Notes: a model not told the origin generated them from the letters alone. A stretch of 64,000 nucleotides of DNA from Silene latifolia (GCF_048544455.1 NC_133537.1:312083738-312147737); one strand, 5' to 3'. Shown: positions 23,891 to 37,386, counted from the stretch's first letter. Made by a program: numbers and translations.

Positions 23891-26083
23891 CATACACCTC
23901 ACGAAAATCACCCTCAAAATAACTACCCTCACAATAACTACCCCCATAAAATTCACCCTCACAAAAATATCCCTCACAAGAACTACCCACCGAGGAATAC
24001 CTCTCCAAGGTACCCTCGAGACTCCGAAATTAACGGCATCTGGAGAGATGATGTTGAGGATGTCTATATAATCTCACGGAAGGAGAAGCGGGCGAAAGAA
24101 ATCGGACATCTTACCCGGTCCGGACGTTCCTACCAGAACCCAAACAATCCAACGGTCGTTCCAACAACGAATGACCAAGTCGTTCCTGAGGTAGACACTC
24201 AACCCAGGGCTCCTGAGAACTCAATCCTGAAACAGCTTCAGAAAGCAAAAGCCGAAATCTCAATTTGGCAATTAATCGCAACGTCTTTTGAGCATCGACA
24301 GACTCTGCTACAGGCTTTGGGAAAGTTAACAGTGCCCTCCACCTCTTCCCCAGAAGAAATAGTGGCACACATGACGAGGGACGCCCCTGATCTGAACAAC
24401 CTAGTCGTCTTCTCCGACGAGGATATCCCTTCATTCGGAGCCAATCATAACCTGGCCCTGTATATCACCATACAATGCCTCCAGAAAAATGTACCCATGG
24501 TCCTCGTGGATGACGGATCCACGGTGAATGTCATTCCTCTCAAGACTGCCCATAGGCCGGGTATCAAGGAAGCTGATTTGGTCCCGACAAACCAAGGAGT
24601 GCGCGCCTACGATGGCACTCGTCGCAAGGTCGCGGGGCTTATCACTCTGGCTGTCGCGACCGGACCACTGGAAAGACAAACCAGTTTTTAGGTGGTCGAC
24701 ATCGACGCCTCTTTGAATATGCTCCTGGGACATCCCTGGATTCACGCCGTCAAGGCGGTTACCTCAACTCTCCACCAGAAGATTAGGGTCCCCTTCAACG
24801 GGAAAACGATCACAATTCCTGCTTCCCCGATCAAAGCCGTCATGAGAAGGGGAATAGCCTCCCAAGCCATTGAGGAGGATGATAATGAAATGTGGGGTTT
24901 CCAAGCCGTGAACGCCATAACTGAGGAATCAACACCCTCTGATTGTGACCCGTTTGCCAACCTCACGGTCAACCGTATCATGATGCGTCAGGGTTACTTC
25001 CCGGGTTTGCCGCTCAATCCACTAAAAGACCCATTGCCTCCCTTGAAACAGGCTAAGGTCCCCAACATTCCCTTTAGGCTGGGATACGAACCTACCGACG
25101 AAGATATCCAGAAGATGAACATCCTAGTCCGAAAACGCAAGAAGCACGGGGTCATCCTCCGTCCCTATCATCTGACTCTCAACGGATACTTTGTCCCCGA
25201 GGGAGAGTCCGAGCTCTACCATGGCTTTCCGGAGCCGATCTATGACTCTGTGGCCAGGGCTAGGTACCCGGGAGTGGAAGTCTTCCAGGACTGCTACTTT
25301 ATCCCCGACAACATCGAAGCTGCATCAACTGAGTCCAAGCCGTCACCGTGCCTTGACGGACAAGATGTCACACTCCTCTTTGGGGAAGATAACGTCAAAC
25401 ACCTCGACTATGAGGACATCATGAACATCGCCCTGAAGGACAATCAATTTGACCCAACTGCCTTGATCTTCGATACTGACCCGGAGAAAGCTACCCAAGG
25501 CTGGAGGAAGACCGTCAAGTGGACCGATCGCCAAGGCCGCATTCTCAAGATAACAATTGGAGAAGGCCCTATGTTCAAGGAGGGAAGTGAAGAAGGATCT
25601 GAGTCTGAGTCTGAGTCGGAGTCAGAGTCTGTCATAGCTCCTAACACTCCTGATGTCCCAGTTAAGGTGTTCTTCCCACTGTTTTATCACAAAGTCATGG
25701 CTGATTCAGAAGCTGAGTTTACCAGGGTCACCCCCACTCCCATGAAAGGTGACAACCTGGAGCCTGTTCCAGGGGCTACCTTCTCTGTTGTGTCGCCTTT
25801 GACTGACCACGAAATGTCTGTCCTTTCCAAGCTTTTCGCTCGTGTCAACTTAATGAACGCTAAGTTTGCTTATGACTCGTCTCATTTTAACTGCAATGCA
25901 ATTCTGAATGACTACGAGGAATCTGACTTGAGTGACTACCCACCTCACTTAGCCAAAGAACTTGACAAACGGGAAACCAGAACCCCCATCATTGAGGAGA
26001 CCGAACCTATTAACGTAGGAACCGACAACACACCTCAAGAACTTAGGATAGGGACAACCCTGGACCCCTCGGAAAGACAATAG
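23891..26083 (+). pseudogene. pol: Protease region of element A
   Basis: Same reading frame as gag. The protease motif is VLVDDGSTVNVIPLKTA at about 24495-24550, with DDG in place of DSG, as in element B; WIHAVKAVTSTLHQK follows. A long Tat-type spacer with GYFPGLPLNPL, LNGYFVPEGESELYHGFPEP and an acidic Ser/Glu run (25595-25630) precedes RT. In-frame stops are TAG at 24689 (element B has Gln there) and TAG at 26081. These are point changes, unlike the indels of element C. Confidence 0.85.
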
Positions 26084-27367
26084 TTCATTGACCTCCTCCA
26101 CGAATACAAGGACGTGTTCGCCTGGTCCTACAAAGATATGCCTGGGATTGACAGAGAAATTGCAGAGCACCGGATACCCATTAAACCCGGAGCTAAACCT
26201 GTGAAGCAGAAGCTACGTCGGATGCGTCCTGAGTGGGCCCTAAAAATCAAGGAAGAAGTGGATAAAGAGTTCAAGGCTGGTTTCATCAAAGTGTCTGAAT
26301 AATTTGATTGGGTGGCCAACATTGTGCCCGTACCAAAGAAAGACGGGAGAATTCGGGTTTGCGTCGACTTCAGGGATCTGAACAAGGCGCGTCCAAAGGA
26401 CGACTTTCCTTTACCACATGTTGACATTCTGGTGGACAACACTGCCGAGCATGCTCTCCTATCAATCATGGACGGGTATGCTGGGTACAACCAGATTAAA
26501 ATGGCTGAGGAAGACATGCACAAGACTGCGTTCACTACACAGTAGGGTACATATTGCTACACGGTCATGCCTTTCGGCCTCGTCAACGCCGGAGCAACCT
26601 ATCAAAGAACCGCTACCATTCTCCTACATGATATGATGCACAAGGAGGTAGAGGTATATGTCGATGACATGATTGTCAAATCAAAAGAACGGGACGGCCA
26701 CATCAGTGCCCTCCGGAAATTCTTTGCTCGTCTGCGGAAATACAACATGAGACTAAATCCTCAGAAGTGTGCATTCGGGGTCACCTCCGGAAAACTCTTG
26801 GGACATGTCGTCAGCAAAAGAGGCATGGAGATTGATCCAACCAAAATCAAAGCCCTTCAACAAATGCCTCGACCTAAGAACGAGAAGGAGATTCGGGGAT
26901 TTCTCGGTCAGGTTCAATATATCAGCCGCTTCATTGCCAAGCTCACCATGATTTGTGAACCGATATTCAAGAAACTTCGCGCCTCCGATCACACCGATTG
27001 GGACGACGACTGTCAAAAGGCGGCCTTCGACAGGATAAAGGAAATCCTATCCAAACCTCCTGTCCTCATGCCACTTCAACCGAGGATTCCCCTATCCCTA
27101 TACCTGACTGTTACCAACACGGCCATGGGAGCAATGTTAGCACAAACAGTTGGCAACGAAGAACGAGCCATCTACTACATCAGCAAAAAGTTCATTGAGT
27201 ACGAGACGAGGTATACCCAACTGGAAAAGACATGCCTTGCCCTAGTATGGTCTACAAAGAAGCTGCAGCATTACATGCTCAGCTACACGGTCCACATCTA
27301 CTCCAAGATGGACACGGTTAAATACATCTTCGAAAAACCCATACTAAATGGAAGGCTGTCTAGGTGA
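26084..27367 (+). pseudogene. pol: Reverse transcriptase and RNase H of element A
   Basis: It shows FAWSYKDMPGIDREIAEHRI, VPVPKKDGRIRVCVDFRDLN, MDGYAGYNQIKMAEEDMHKT, MPFGLVNAGATYQRT and the YVDD active site (EVYVDDMIVKSKERDGH) near 26655. The RNase H part has SLYLTVTNTAMGAMLAQ and ERAIYYISKKFIEYETRYTQ. In-frame stops: TAA at 26300 (Tyr in B), TAG at 26543 (Trp in B) and TGA at 27365. Otherwise it is one frame with protease. This is the classical dual-RNase-H Tat layout, this being the first RNase H. Confidence 0.9.
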
Positions 27368-28953
27368 ACACTTATGCTGTCCGAGTTTGTTCTCAAGTTT
27401 GTACCCCTCAAGGTTATCAAGGGAAGAGCAGTTCCCGATTTCCTAGCAGAAAATCCCGTCAACGAGGATCCAACGACGGACACATGGTCACTTCCCGACG
27501 AAGACATCTTTTGTGCCGACTCCGACGCATGGGACCTATACTTCGATGGTGCATCTAATCTGAGAGGCTTCGGGGTAGGAATCCTTCTAATTTTACCAGA
27601 GGGAGAACATGTTCCGATCTCGGTCAAGCTGGACTTTGCCATCACCAACAATGCCGCTGAATATGAAGCATGCCTCATCGGCCTACAAGCAGCCATCACA
27701 CTTGGCATCAAGAGGCTGAGGGTCCACGGCGATTCCTCGCTCATCATCAATCAGGTGTCCGGATCATGGAAAATCCGATCTGACAGCTTGGCTCCCTACC
27801 GAGCGAAGATCAATCAAGAGGCCGAATTCTTCAACCAAGTCGACTACTTCCATCTGCCACGAGAGGAAAATCAATTTGCTGATGCCCTGGCAAAACTTGC
27901 CGCGCTCGTCAACATACCTGACGATATGACATCAATGCCCCTATGTGTCGAGAGAAGGAGCGAGCCAGCTCACGTTTGTGCCATTATCGGCGACGAGGAA
28001 AGCCATGATGAACCTTGGTACCAAGCCATCCTCAATTACAAAACCAAAAATGAATTCCCTCCTAACTCTGATCAAAGGGGACAAAGAGCCATCCGTTTAC
28101 TTGCATCACAATTCGTGATAAACCAAAATTAACTCAACAAAAGAAAACCCCAAGGAATTCTCCTCCTTTGCATTGACCATCACAAAGCCAAAAAAGTCAT
28201 GGGAGAGGTTCACGACGGAGAATGTGTCTCTCACATGAGTGCAATGATGCTTACGCGGAAAATCATGCGGCTAGGTTACTACTGGACCACCATGGAAGCC
28301 GATTGCCGTAACTACGTCAAACATTGCCACAATTGCCAAATCTTCGCCAACATACAACACATACCACCATCCCTCTTATACACCATGACTTCACCCTGGC
28401 CTTTCTCAACCTGGGGATCGACATCATTGGGAAAGTCAACCCGATAGGCACCAAGGACCATTGCTTCGTCCTCGTCGCCACCGACTACTTCACCAAATGG
28501 GTAGAAGCACAGTCATATGCAGTCTTGACCGCCAAACAAGAGGCCAAGTTCATTCAAAACAGCATCATCTGCCGGTATGGGGTACCCCATGAAATAATCA
28601 GCGATCAAGGCTCTCACTTTCGGGCGGAAACTCAAGCCTTGCTGGACAAGTACAAAATCAAGCGACATCGATCATCCCCCTACCGTCCCCAAACCAACGG
28701 AGCGGTGGAGGCAGCTTACAAAACTCTTGTAACCATTATCAAGAAAATGCAAGACAACTACTGCGATTGGCCGAGCAAACTCCCATTCGCACTCTGGGGA
28801 TACAAAACCTCCATTCAAACACCGACAGGCGCCACACCCTTCTACCTAGCATACGGTATGGAGGCGGTTCAACCGGTGGAGTTAGAGGTCCGTTCTCTAC
28901 GCCTCCTACTGGAGAGTCAAGTCCCTGAGGCGGAATGGACCCTTGAACCATAG
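27368..28953 (+). pseudogene. pol: Second RNase H and integrase of element A (C-terminus lost)
   Basis: The additional RNase H shows LYFDGASNLRGFGVGIL, NNAAEYEACLIGLQAA, VHGDSSLIINQVSGSW and ENQFADALAKLAALVN. Integrase follows: CHNCQIF of the zinc motif, GIDIIGKVNPIG (first Asp), EIISDQGSHF (second Asp) and PQTNGAVEAA (catalytic Glu). A TAA at 28130 replaces a Glu present in B, and the frame shifts at about 28400. The frame ends at 28953 just after SQVPEAEW, whereas B continues for about another 100 residues, so A has lost the integrase C-terminus by deletion. Confidence 0.88.
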
Positions 28954-29657
28954 CAACAACGACCTAGCCTAGTTTTACAACTAGCAATGACCTCAACCCT
29001 TTTCAAGTCAAGTTCCTCAACGTGTTCTGATTTGAAATTGCATGTTTTATTGAGTCTAAGCTGCGACACCTTGCCCGTTTCGAATGTCCTTTGATCCGTC
29101 AAAGGCAACATCCATTTGCATTAAAACAAACCCCCTGAACTACGAGCATGGTTTGATTTCACCTCTTCAGGTGAATACGTAGGCAGTCCTTTCTTACACA
29201 AGAAGGATAAAACCATTCCCACAATCAAAAACAACCATTCCCATACAAAAAATCCCCCCGTACAAAAAAAAACATCCCAAAAAAAGGAGAAAAGGGGAAA
29301 ACCATCCCCTTTCCCACCAAAATACGAAATGAGCCTTTCTCCCTTTCCACAAAATACCACTTTCCCGAGTGCAAATGTTTAGGATGATTCAAATCGAATT
29401 GCCTTCACAAAACGGATGGAAGAAACAAGTGTTCACAATTTTCGACACAAGCAATCCTCTTATTTAATTAATAATGGGAGGGATTACAATTTCAACAACA
29501 AATAAAGCTTGACGAGTCTACAACTTGTCAAAGCTAAGGTGTCAACTAAAACACCTCACATAGTAAAACTAGCACAACACACACAATAACTAGCTAGTAC
29601 AAAATAAAAACTCACAACAATAATACAACATAATAATAAAGTGGGTAATGGAGGTCT
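28954..29657 (+). other. Post-pol region of element A
   Basis: Noncoding between integrase and the convergent antisense gene. It contains GAACTACG, TTTGATTTC and GTGAATACGTAGGCAGTCC at 29137-29188, conserved in order with the equivalent site of element B at 43067-43120. The rest is A/C-rich low complexity. Confidence 0.6.
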
Positions 29658-31115
29658 TCACTCTTCCATTCTACCCTTGCCTTTTCCCTCGGGGTACATC
29701 TTTCCCTTGTTCTTCTTGTTGGCCCGTCTAGCATAGACTCCCTCCTCGGAACGGATCCTCAATGGATCTAAGACGGCGACGGCCTCCGGTCTAGCACAAG
29801 ACCCCATATTCGACCCGAGGCGAGCCAATGCACGGCCCACCATATTCTTGGGGCCGGAACTCCTCCTCTTCGGTGGTCTCATCAAATCGGGGGTAGCTCC
29901 ATCAACATACTCCTCAAAGAAGGCACGGTTGGCCTTGCCAACCTCTCGGTACTTCAAGTCGACAACCTCGTCCTAACGAAACTTGGACCTCTCTTCCAAG
30001 GACGGAGCACGTGACCACTTGACATAAGCGGGAGTCACCCATGTCGTGGCAACGGGGTTTGGTACCTCCCAAAGCGACCGAGTGGCCCACCATCTTTCGA
30101 AGACCTCCACAAGCTCGGAGTTCCGGAAAATATTCTCTTGGACAAGAGTATCTTGAGTGGGCACCCTTTGTTGACGCCCCATTTGCCTCATGAGCCTTTC
30201 GGGATAAATGAAGGAAACAACCTTCAAACCCACCACCATCAAAGAACGAGGACTAGCACCCGAAGCGGGAAACCCCGCGAAGGACCTCAAGTGCCACCAC
30301 GGCACCACCCAACGGATATGAGGACCACCCTCCTCCGCCAATCTTGCGGCCCAATAAGCCTCGGTAGAAGCAAAACTATCCGGGTACAACTTCTTCCTCA
30401 TGGTAAGGTGACAGAAGGAATAAGAAGAAGAATCAACCGGAGGCTCTACATACCTTAGTCTCTCCAATAGCCACACTTGAAGGATCCTTGGGGATCCGAA
30501 AGAGGGAGCTTCTCCACAAGAGCCTTCCTTGTCTAAAGCTTGGATAATCTCTCCAAGCACCAACCATGATGGATCTCTACCATGCTCCATTTGCTCAATC
30601 ACATGAATAAGGGTCATGCTACCATAACATTTTGACCCCTCCTTATTCAAGACATCAACAAAGAGGTACACATGGACAAGGCAAAAGGCAAGAGCCCTCC
30701 TCCTAGCCACCTCCGAGATATTAACATCTAATCGGTTTGAAAAGATGTTGATAAGAGCCAACATATCCACACCATGTGGAGCAAGAAGGAAGTTGACTTG
30801 ACTTGTCGACAAACCCAACATGGAACGAAATTTCTCCTTGTAGCACAACTGAGTCGGAGGAAGCACAGGAACACAACCCGGCCACCCACCAATGGCTCCA
30901 ACTTCTTCGGCAAGAGGACAAAGCTCACATTTCGAGAAAACGAAGACATGATGTTTCGAATCCCAAAACCGAGAACATGCTTCAAGAAATGAAGGTTTCA
31001 CCTTGACTTGACGATGCACCAACAATTGACCAACTCCCATGCAAACGAGTTGGTACTTTTCGGGAGGCGACAAATTCCGGCACCATTGTCGCAATGCATT
31101 CTCGAAAGCATCCAT
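29658..31115 (-). pseudogene. Antisense DUF7745-like gene of element A
   Basis: Transcribed toward pol. The start chosen is MDAFENALRQW at 31115, which aligns with the start of the homologous gene in element B (MNTLEIRLKEW). A TATA box lies about 85-90 bp upstream. The body has CPLAEEVGAIGGW, YKEKFRSMLGLSTSQVNFLL, EVARRRALAFCLVHVYLF and, near the end, WVVPWWHLRS; the C-terminus is basic and ends GKGKGRMEE. One TAG at 29970 interrupts an otherwise open frame of about 485 codons. There is no intron where B has one. The resemblance to plant DUF7745 proteins (antisense genes of Tat elements, relatives of PMD proteins) is by recall; its biochemical role is unknown. Confidence 0.75.
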
Positions 31116-31198
31116 GAAATATTTTTGTGGAAGAAGAAGAGGTTTTGTAAAGATGTTTTTGTGTTTCGGATGATGAAACAATGAAGCGCAAACGTCCC

Positions 31199-31206
31199 TA
31201 TTTATA
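31199..31206 (-). promoter_or_regulatory. TATA box of the antisense gene in A
   Basis: TATAAATA on the minus strand, about 85 bp before the ATG at 31115. GC-rich motifs with GAGGCGCGAGC lie 50-170 bp further upstream (31263-31275 and 31362-31373). Confidence 0.6.
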
Positions 31207-33666
31207 CAAAATGATCAGCGCATTTTTCATAAAAAGGGGAGAGCCGGCTTCCATCGCCAGGCTGCTCGCGCCTCTTTGAGGCTTCCCCGGGATTCTCGTT
31301 GTTGACTTGTCTCTTTCAACTTGTGTTTTCTCCTGACACCTCAAACCTCCCGCCAGGAAGCTCGCGCCTCTTCGGGATGATTCGGGACATTTTTGTGTTT
31401 CCTCACACTCACATTTCCTTGCTTTCGCGTTTTACGAAATCTGACACGGTTTCCATGACGCAGCTTTAAACATACGGATTTTTTTTCTTTCTTTTTTTAA
31501 AAAAGGGGGAAGGGCTAGTCGCCCCGATCCGCGACGGATCGTTTCCATGTCAGTCGAAATTCCGAATTTTTTTTCGCTTTTTCGCAATTTTCCATCAAAA
31601 ATCAAAATCGAGAATTGATAACACGACATTAATTTTCATCAAAATTCAAGCACTCACAAATTCAAGTCTTGACCTCAAAAATCAAAAATCAAATATACTC
31701 GCAAAAATCCTTTTCTAAAATTCTTTCTTGACGGTTTGAGTTTGAATTTTTCGAGTCAATTTCAATGATTTCGATGCAATTTAATTCGCGACACGAGTTA
31801 ATTGCTCAAATTTTCAAATCAATTCCTTTTGAATTCCGAACGTGACGATTTGTCACGGAATTTTCAAAATTCATTTCAAAATTTGAATTTTAACTTCAAG
31901 TCATCTGGGTTAATTTTGGTTTTCGATCAAATGCTTTACGTGTTTTCAATCAAATGCTTCTACGTGTTTGCACTTTTTGCATATGTGCTATCTGTTGCCT
32001 GTTTTTCTACACTAACGATGCAGGAACTGGTGCGAAGCAAAAAAGGAGAATCAACAGCCGACAACGCTCCTCCGAAACACAACACAAAAAAGCCAAAAAT
32101 CACAATATAAACCACAATCCAAAAACACATATATACAAACCGCCTCACGCAAAATACATCGACACGCGTTTGATACGGGCAACTCACCGTACAAACAGGA
32201 TCCAGTACGGACATCTATCACACAGACACTGACCTAGGACAACCGTCTATCATACAGACACTGGTCTAAGACAACGAACTGGGGGCTATCTGCCACCTAC
32301 CGAACTAAGCACTCTCTATCCTCTCAAACAGAAAAGAAAGGGAGCAACACGGAGGAGAGAGGAGCAAAGAACGAAGCGAGAGGTGGTTACCATAATGGTA
32401 ATACCTCGTTCCTGCTCCACGACGAAAAGAAAAATGGTGCCTGGCAGATTTTGGACGACGCGATAATCGAGGCTCGTAGCTCAGCGCGCTACCTCGACGT
32501 TGGCCTCCAATCGTCAGAATTCGAGGATGAAAAGGGATCAGGACAACGGATACTACCCCGATGTTGAACCCCACTCAGCTGAATTCAACGGCGACCAAAA
32601 GCAACAACACGGGATAACACACTCGTATTGAACCCCACTCATCGGACGTCCGCACCTCCGCAGGCAACGACCAATGATCGGTACCCGATCATTGGCCGGG
32701 CAAAGGTCGCCAGGCAAAAACACAACCAAGCCTGTAACAAAAAACAGTCGTCTCTCCCCCTCCAGGATCGTATTCCTCCTCCAAAACCTCAACAACGGAC
32801 CCCATAGGTCCCAAACGATACCCTGTGATCAAAAGAACAAACAAAAAACGCCAGCTTAAATTTCGGCATTACGACGGCATGAAATGGATAAATCCAAAAA
32901 ACACAACCTGCAATACAAAACAAGGGCAATCCCGCCCAAAATCCAACCAAACAAAACAATTCACAAAAAAAACAAACACAAAAAACGACTCGCCCATCTT
33001 TTCAAGCAAAAGACGAGTCAAAACCACAAAAACGGCATTTCAAGACCCATACAAGGTCCGCCTACAAACCAAAATACATTCCCGACACAATGGGGTATTT
33101 TTATGTGGCTCAAAAAGGCAATTCATACGCTAATTTGAGCCCAAACCGGTCAAAAATTCAAGAACGACCGCAAAAGGCAGACGTGATTTTATCACGCCTC
33201 AAGGTGACCTAAATTACCAATAAGGTCCATTTCAAGGCAAAGTGACTCAATTCAAGCACAAACAGACGCTTATTTTGTCAGACATAAGACCGTCACAAAA
33301 GGCAAAAATCCAATTTTGCCCACAATACCCAACGAAGGTCCATAATGGAGAATACGGGTTTTCCCAACCAAAATGCAACCTAGTGGGACCCACTACCCAA
33401 GCAAATAAACTTGGCATTGCGAAATGAGACGGTGTCTCACCTCACTCACGTTTTTCGAGCATAGGGAGCGGGAACGGGGACCAAAATGCAAACTGAAAGC
33501 ACCCCTATACTCCTAAACAGGTTTCTAACCTAATGCAAGCATCAATTTCACTCGAAATAGGCTCAATCAAAAACGCCCAATTCGATTCTTCTAGGGTAAA
33601 ATTCCGCCCTAATTCAATCAAGCTAAAGATCAACAAATTTAAATGGATTCAAGAGGAAATACATAC
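31207..33666 (-). other. Interior of element A between antisense genes; decayed
   Basis: No convincing protein. On the minus strand an acceptor (TTTTGATCACAG, ending at 32823) could follow the short exon at 33667-33679. The frame after it stays open for only about 45 codons (VVEVLEEEYDPGGGE) and resembles nothing I know. If the PMD gene seen in element B was once here, its body is lost or beyond recognition. 31440-31900 is T- and A-tract rich. Confidence 0.35.
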
Positions 33667-33804
33667 CTTGAGATGACATTGTTGATGATGGCACGAATTC
33701 AAGAGAGCTAAAAGGTCCAACAATGGCGATTTTGGCTTGTTTTATCGAAAAATGAAGAAGACGAGATAATGAATGAGATGCAGCCTGAACTCGCGTCTTT
33801 TATA
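33667..33804 (-). promoter_or_regulatory. Promoter and 13-nt first coding exon of a second antisense gene in A
   Basis: On the minus strand a TATAAAA box (33804-33798) is followed 125 bp later by an ATG at 33679. The coding exon is only 13 nt (MSSQ plus one base) and ends at GTATGT (33666-33661). The PMD gene of element B has the same design: a 13-nt ATG exon followed by GTATGT. A CTCGCGCCTC motif lies about 30 bp upstream of the TATA box. Confidence 0.5.
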
Positions 33805-33916
33805 GAAAAAGGGAAGCCCCTTTGACTCGCAAGATGGCTCGCGCCTCAATCAGGTGTCCACTTGCTTTTTTTTGTCACCGAAATTTGGGCTTTAGCCCAA
33901 TTTTCCATGTTAAACT

Positions 33917-36292
33917 TGTGGACAGCGGGCCGCCCACGGGGGCGCTTGGTGAGAAACGAAACAAGCGTTTGCATTTTGTATGGAGTCGCCACCAATTTTT
34001 ATGGGAAATTGGAACCGTTCGAGTACCTCGTGTCATGTCAAGACACAAAGTGGTGACATGAACACTAAGCAATCGTTACCCTTAGCATTCTATGTCTAGA
34101 ATGACTCTCGTAGATGCCAATGAACACGGGTGCTCACGGAGATCTGGAGTAAGGGGTGAGGGTACGTATTAGGAAGCTCTTTTGATCGAACACCTAATCC
34201 CGCCCGCCTCGATAGCGGCCTCTACTAATGATTAGGGAAGTTGTCTATACTTGATATATCGTCGGCTACATGCATGCAATGCAACATCCATAGATTAATC
34301 CTAACATGTGAGAATTAGACTAAGTCGGTTGACACGTAATTAGCATACAATTGGGTCGAAGTAGGATTTAATGCTCTTTTACATGTGGAAGCACACAAAC
34401 AATAAAAGAAATACAATAATTATGAATTACAATAAAGAAAATTACATTAATTACATGGGATTAGGCGATTTATGAGAAAAAGAAATAAAAGAATAAATCA
34501 ACGAACAAAACAGAAGGTGATAATACGGATAATAGTAGATTAATACGTAAACTAATTAAACTAGGTCAAGGCAGAAACGGAGTTCAGGGACAGAACTCAG
34601 CCAGGAACAGGCGCAGCAGAGCTGCGTCCTTTGGAATAGGCGCAGCAGACGCTGCGTCTGTTCCTTGGCTCAGTTCTGGCTGTGAAGCCGTATTTGCAAG
34701 CCGTTAATGTTAATTGGGGATTTAATGATCAACTAAATTATTTACTCGGATGAAAGTGATTAACATGTTATTTAACACATGAATAAGTCATAAAAACAGT
34801 AGAACATGAACGAGACGCAAACGGATTATGAAACAATGATAGAAGTGATAAATATTAATGAGTCCTCTATTGAAATCAATTAACTAACATTAGATACAAC
34901 GGATTAATGACAAACATGCGATGAATACGACAAAAGACAGATTAAACTATATCAAAGACGAATTCCAGAAACCCAATATGAACAAATCGAATCTCTACAA
35001 CCTGGAATTGAATTTAATGACGAAAACCCGCAAATATTGGATTATAAGGGATTTAAGTCGGATTTATGACAATTAAAACATGTGAATGACGATGATTAAG
35101 ATATACATACTATTGTGATGAAGAATTAACAGACGAACAAGCAAAAGAAAGATTTTGAACACGGATTACAGAGGACAAACGAAGAAGAAAGGAAGCAGGA
35201 ACTGCGGCAGCCTCACGAAGAGGCGCAGCAGAATCGCGCTCCTTCAAGAGGCGCAGCGATTCTTTGCGTCCTTTCTCGATGGTTATCTACTGGAAATCCG
35301 CAAAAATAGATTTTAACAAAGGGTTTTAGAAATCGATTTTAACGGTATTTTCGACGTAAATCTTACAATGGATGATACGAAAAGTAAAATACAATAAATA
35401 AATAAGGATTATACACCCTCAGACTTACATGTTGACGAAACGAGAAGAACTAAGATATCGATTAGTGAATGCTCGACGCGAATGCAAAGAGAGTGCCCTC
35501 GTAAGAGGAAAACGATTGATTGATTAAGTTGATTAAGTGTAGTTGGTCAAATTGGTCGGTCATTCAACGGAGAGGCTGGTACCCGGAAAGATCCGAGCTT
35601 ACGTGGTCGAAAGTTCAAGCACGTAGGCGCCAATAAGTAAGAACAAAGTCTAGAATGCAAAGGGAGAAGAGAAGGGCGGACACTCGCGTGAGAAATATGA
35701 GGAACGAAGGCTCCTATTTATACTAATCACGTGAAGGAATTAGGGTTTCGGAGACTCTTTGGAAGCGAATCTCGGAAAGATATGAAAAAGATATGTGAAA
35801 CATGCGAGAAAAGGGCACAGGAAGAGGCGCAGCAGCCCACTGCGTCTCTTGGAAGAGGCGCGCGCCCGCTCTTTGCGTCTGTTCCCAGGAGGTTTCCTCT
35901 ATTTGAAGAAAGATTTCCGCGTTTGAGTTATGGTAGGACGGAAATAATTCGACTTCCTTAATATCTTATATGAATATTACGGGATATTATTTTCCAAAAG
36001 ATAAAATTTATGAAATATGGAATAGAAATATCCGGAACATTCCAGAACATTCTGACTCGGGATTTGGTTATCGGGAAATGGAGACGGTTTTTAACCCGGA
36101 CTCGAATGTACTCTAATTATCGCCAAAACGACCGTATCGGTACGTAGATGACAACCGTGAGGTAGACATTTAATATTTGAGCAATCACTTGACGATAATC
36201 TTACGAACTGTCACAAATCGTTCCGCGTATCAAACATGCGGCCCAATCATCACCGGGTGGTTTGCGGGAGGTGCAGAAATGAGGTATCTACA
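33917..36292 (-). repeat. 3' LTR of element B
   Basis: 2376 bp, matching 50907-53278. TATAAATA on the minus strand at 35722-35715 marks the promoter. Three GC-rich paired motifs (GGCGCAGCAG with CTGCGTC) lie at about 34605-34667, 35219-35272 and 35822-35883. The two LTRs differ by a roughly 30-bp indel near 34405, a second near 34470, and clustered differences inside the GC motifs. Confidence 0.93.
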
Positions 36293-36304
36293 GAGCCCCC
36301 ACTT
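36293..36304 (-). other. Polypurine tract of element B
   Basis: On the minus strand AAAGTGGGGGCTC runs directly into the LTR start TGTAGATACC. The same AGTGGGGGCTC precedes the 3' LTR of element A. Confidence 0.85.
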
Positions 36305-37386
36305 TGACTGAGGCTTGGACAAGGCGAAAGTCAAAGTAAACCATCAGGTCAATCGAAGATTACAACCTGACGACTATGGCGACGCAAGGCGGTTCAAGGG
36401 GTCTGAACCAAGGACCTGTCGTCGGGAACATTTTAGAGTCTGTCGACTATCGGGGAGGGTCGTTTAAAGTCCATTAGACTACGTAAGGAAGCTCGCCAGC
36501 CATAAGAAGAGACCATACCTGAGACTTCTTTCTCGAGATGCTTCCGGAGTTGCGTAGGAGCTAAAGTTTGAGCATGTGAGCTAAGGGTAAGACCTAAAGG
36601 ATATATAAGGATTGTGCTAGGGTATGGGGCCCTAAAGGAAAGCATTGACGGGAAGGAGGCCTAACAATAAGGTCAACTTAAGGGTAGCTAAGGTTTGGGT
36701 ATAGGAACTTCTGGAGAACGACACCTTGTCGCACTCCGCGGGGAAACACAAAATATAGTGGGGGTAGCAGGACGTCGGTAGAAACTGCTGGGGAATCTGC
36801 TTGCGTCGGTCTCAAGCGAATTCTGGCAAAACTTGAGGTTGAATTTGCTTGCGTCGGTCTCAAGCGAACTCTTGTTGGGGAATATATTGACGATTAGGAA
36901 CATCTTGATCGTCATGGAAGAAATCTTGAGTGAGCAATCTTTGCAAAAATCTTTCTGCTGGGACAAATATTTTGACGACTAGGAACATCTTGATCGTCAT
37001 GGAAGAAATCTTGAGTGAGCAATACTGCAAAATACTGCTGCGCTGGGGACAAATGCGCGCCGGAACGAAAGAAAATCGTCGAATGGGCCAAGAGATTAAA
37101 ATAGCATTGCGGAAGAGGCGCACCAAAGATGGGCCCACAAATAACGAACTTATAACGAATTTTTGAAAATCCGTATGGAGGGAACAAAAGAAAAGGGCGC
37201 AGCAAGAGCTGCGTCTCTTGGAAGAGGCGCCGCGCCTGCTGCGTCTTTTCCCCAATTTGGCTTTCCTGCGTAAGAACGCGAAATCAGAGGGATTATGTTC
37301 ATTTGCATTCGGAACACAAATCACTCGTTTCTCTCTCAAATCTTCACCATTTCCGCCAAGGTTTGATTCAAAAGCTTGCTTTAAAC
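36305..37386 (-). repeat. 3' untranslated region of element B with short duplications
   Basis: It holds one unit (around 36425-36560) of the sequence that is amplified into tandem repeats in element A, including on the minus strand TATGGCTGGCGAGC and GTCTAATGGACTTTAAACG. Two local duplications follow: TTGCTTGCGTCGGTCTCAAG at about 36798 and 36847, and an 83-bp step repeating GAACATCTTGATCGTCATGG at 36899 and 36982. A GGCGCAGC / GCTGCGTC pair sits at 37197-37242, upstream of the PMD gene start. No gene of its own. Confidence 0.7.
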
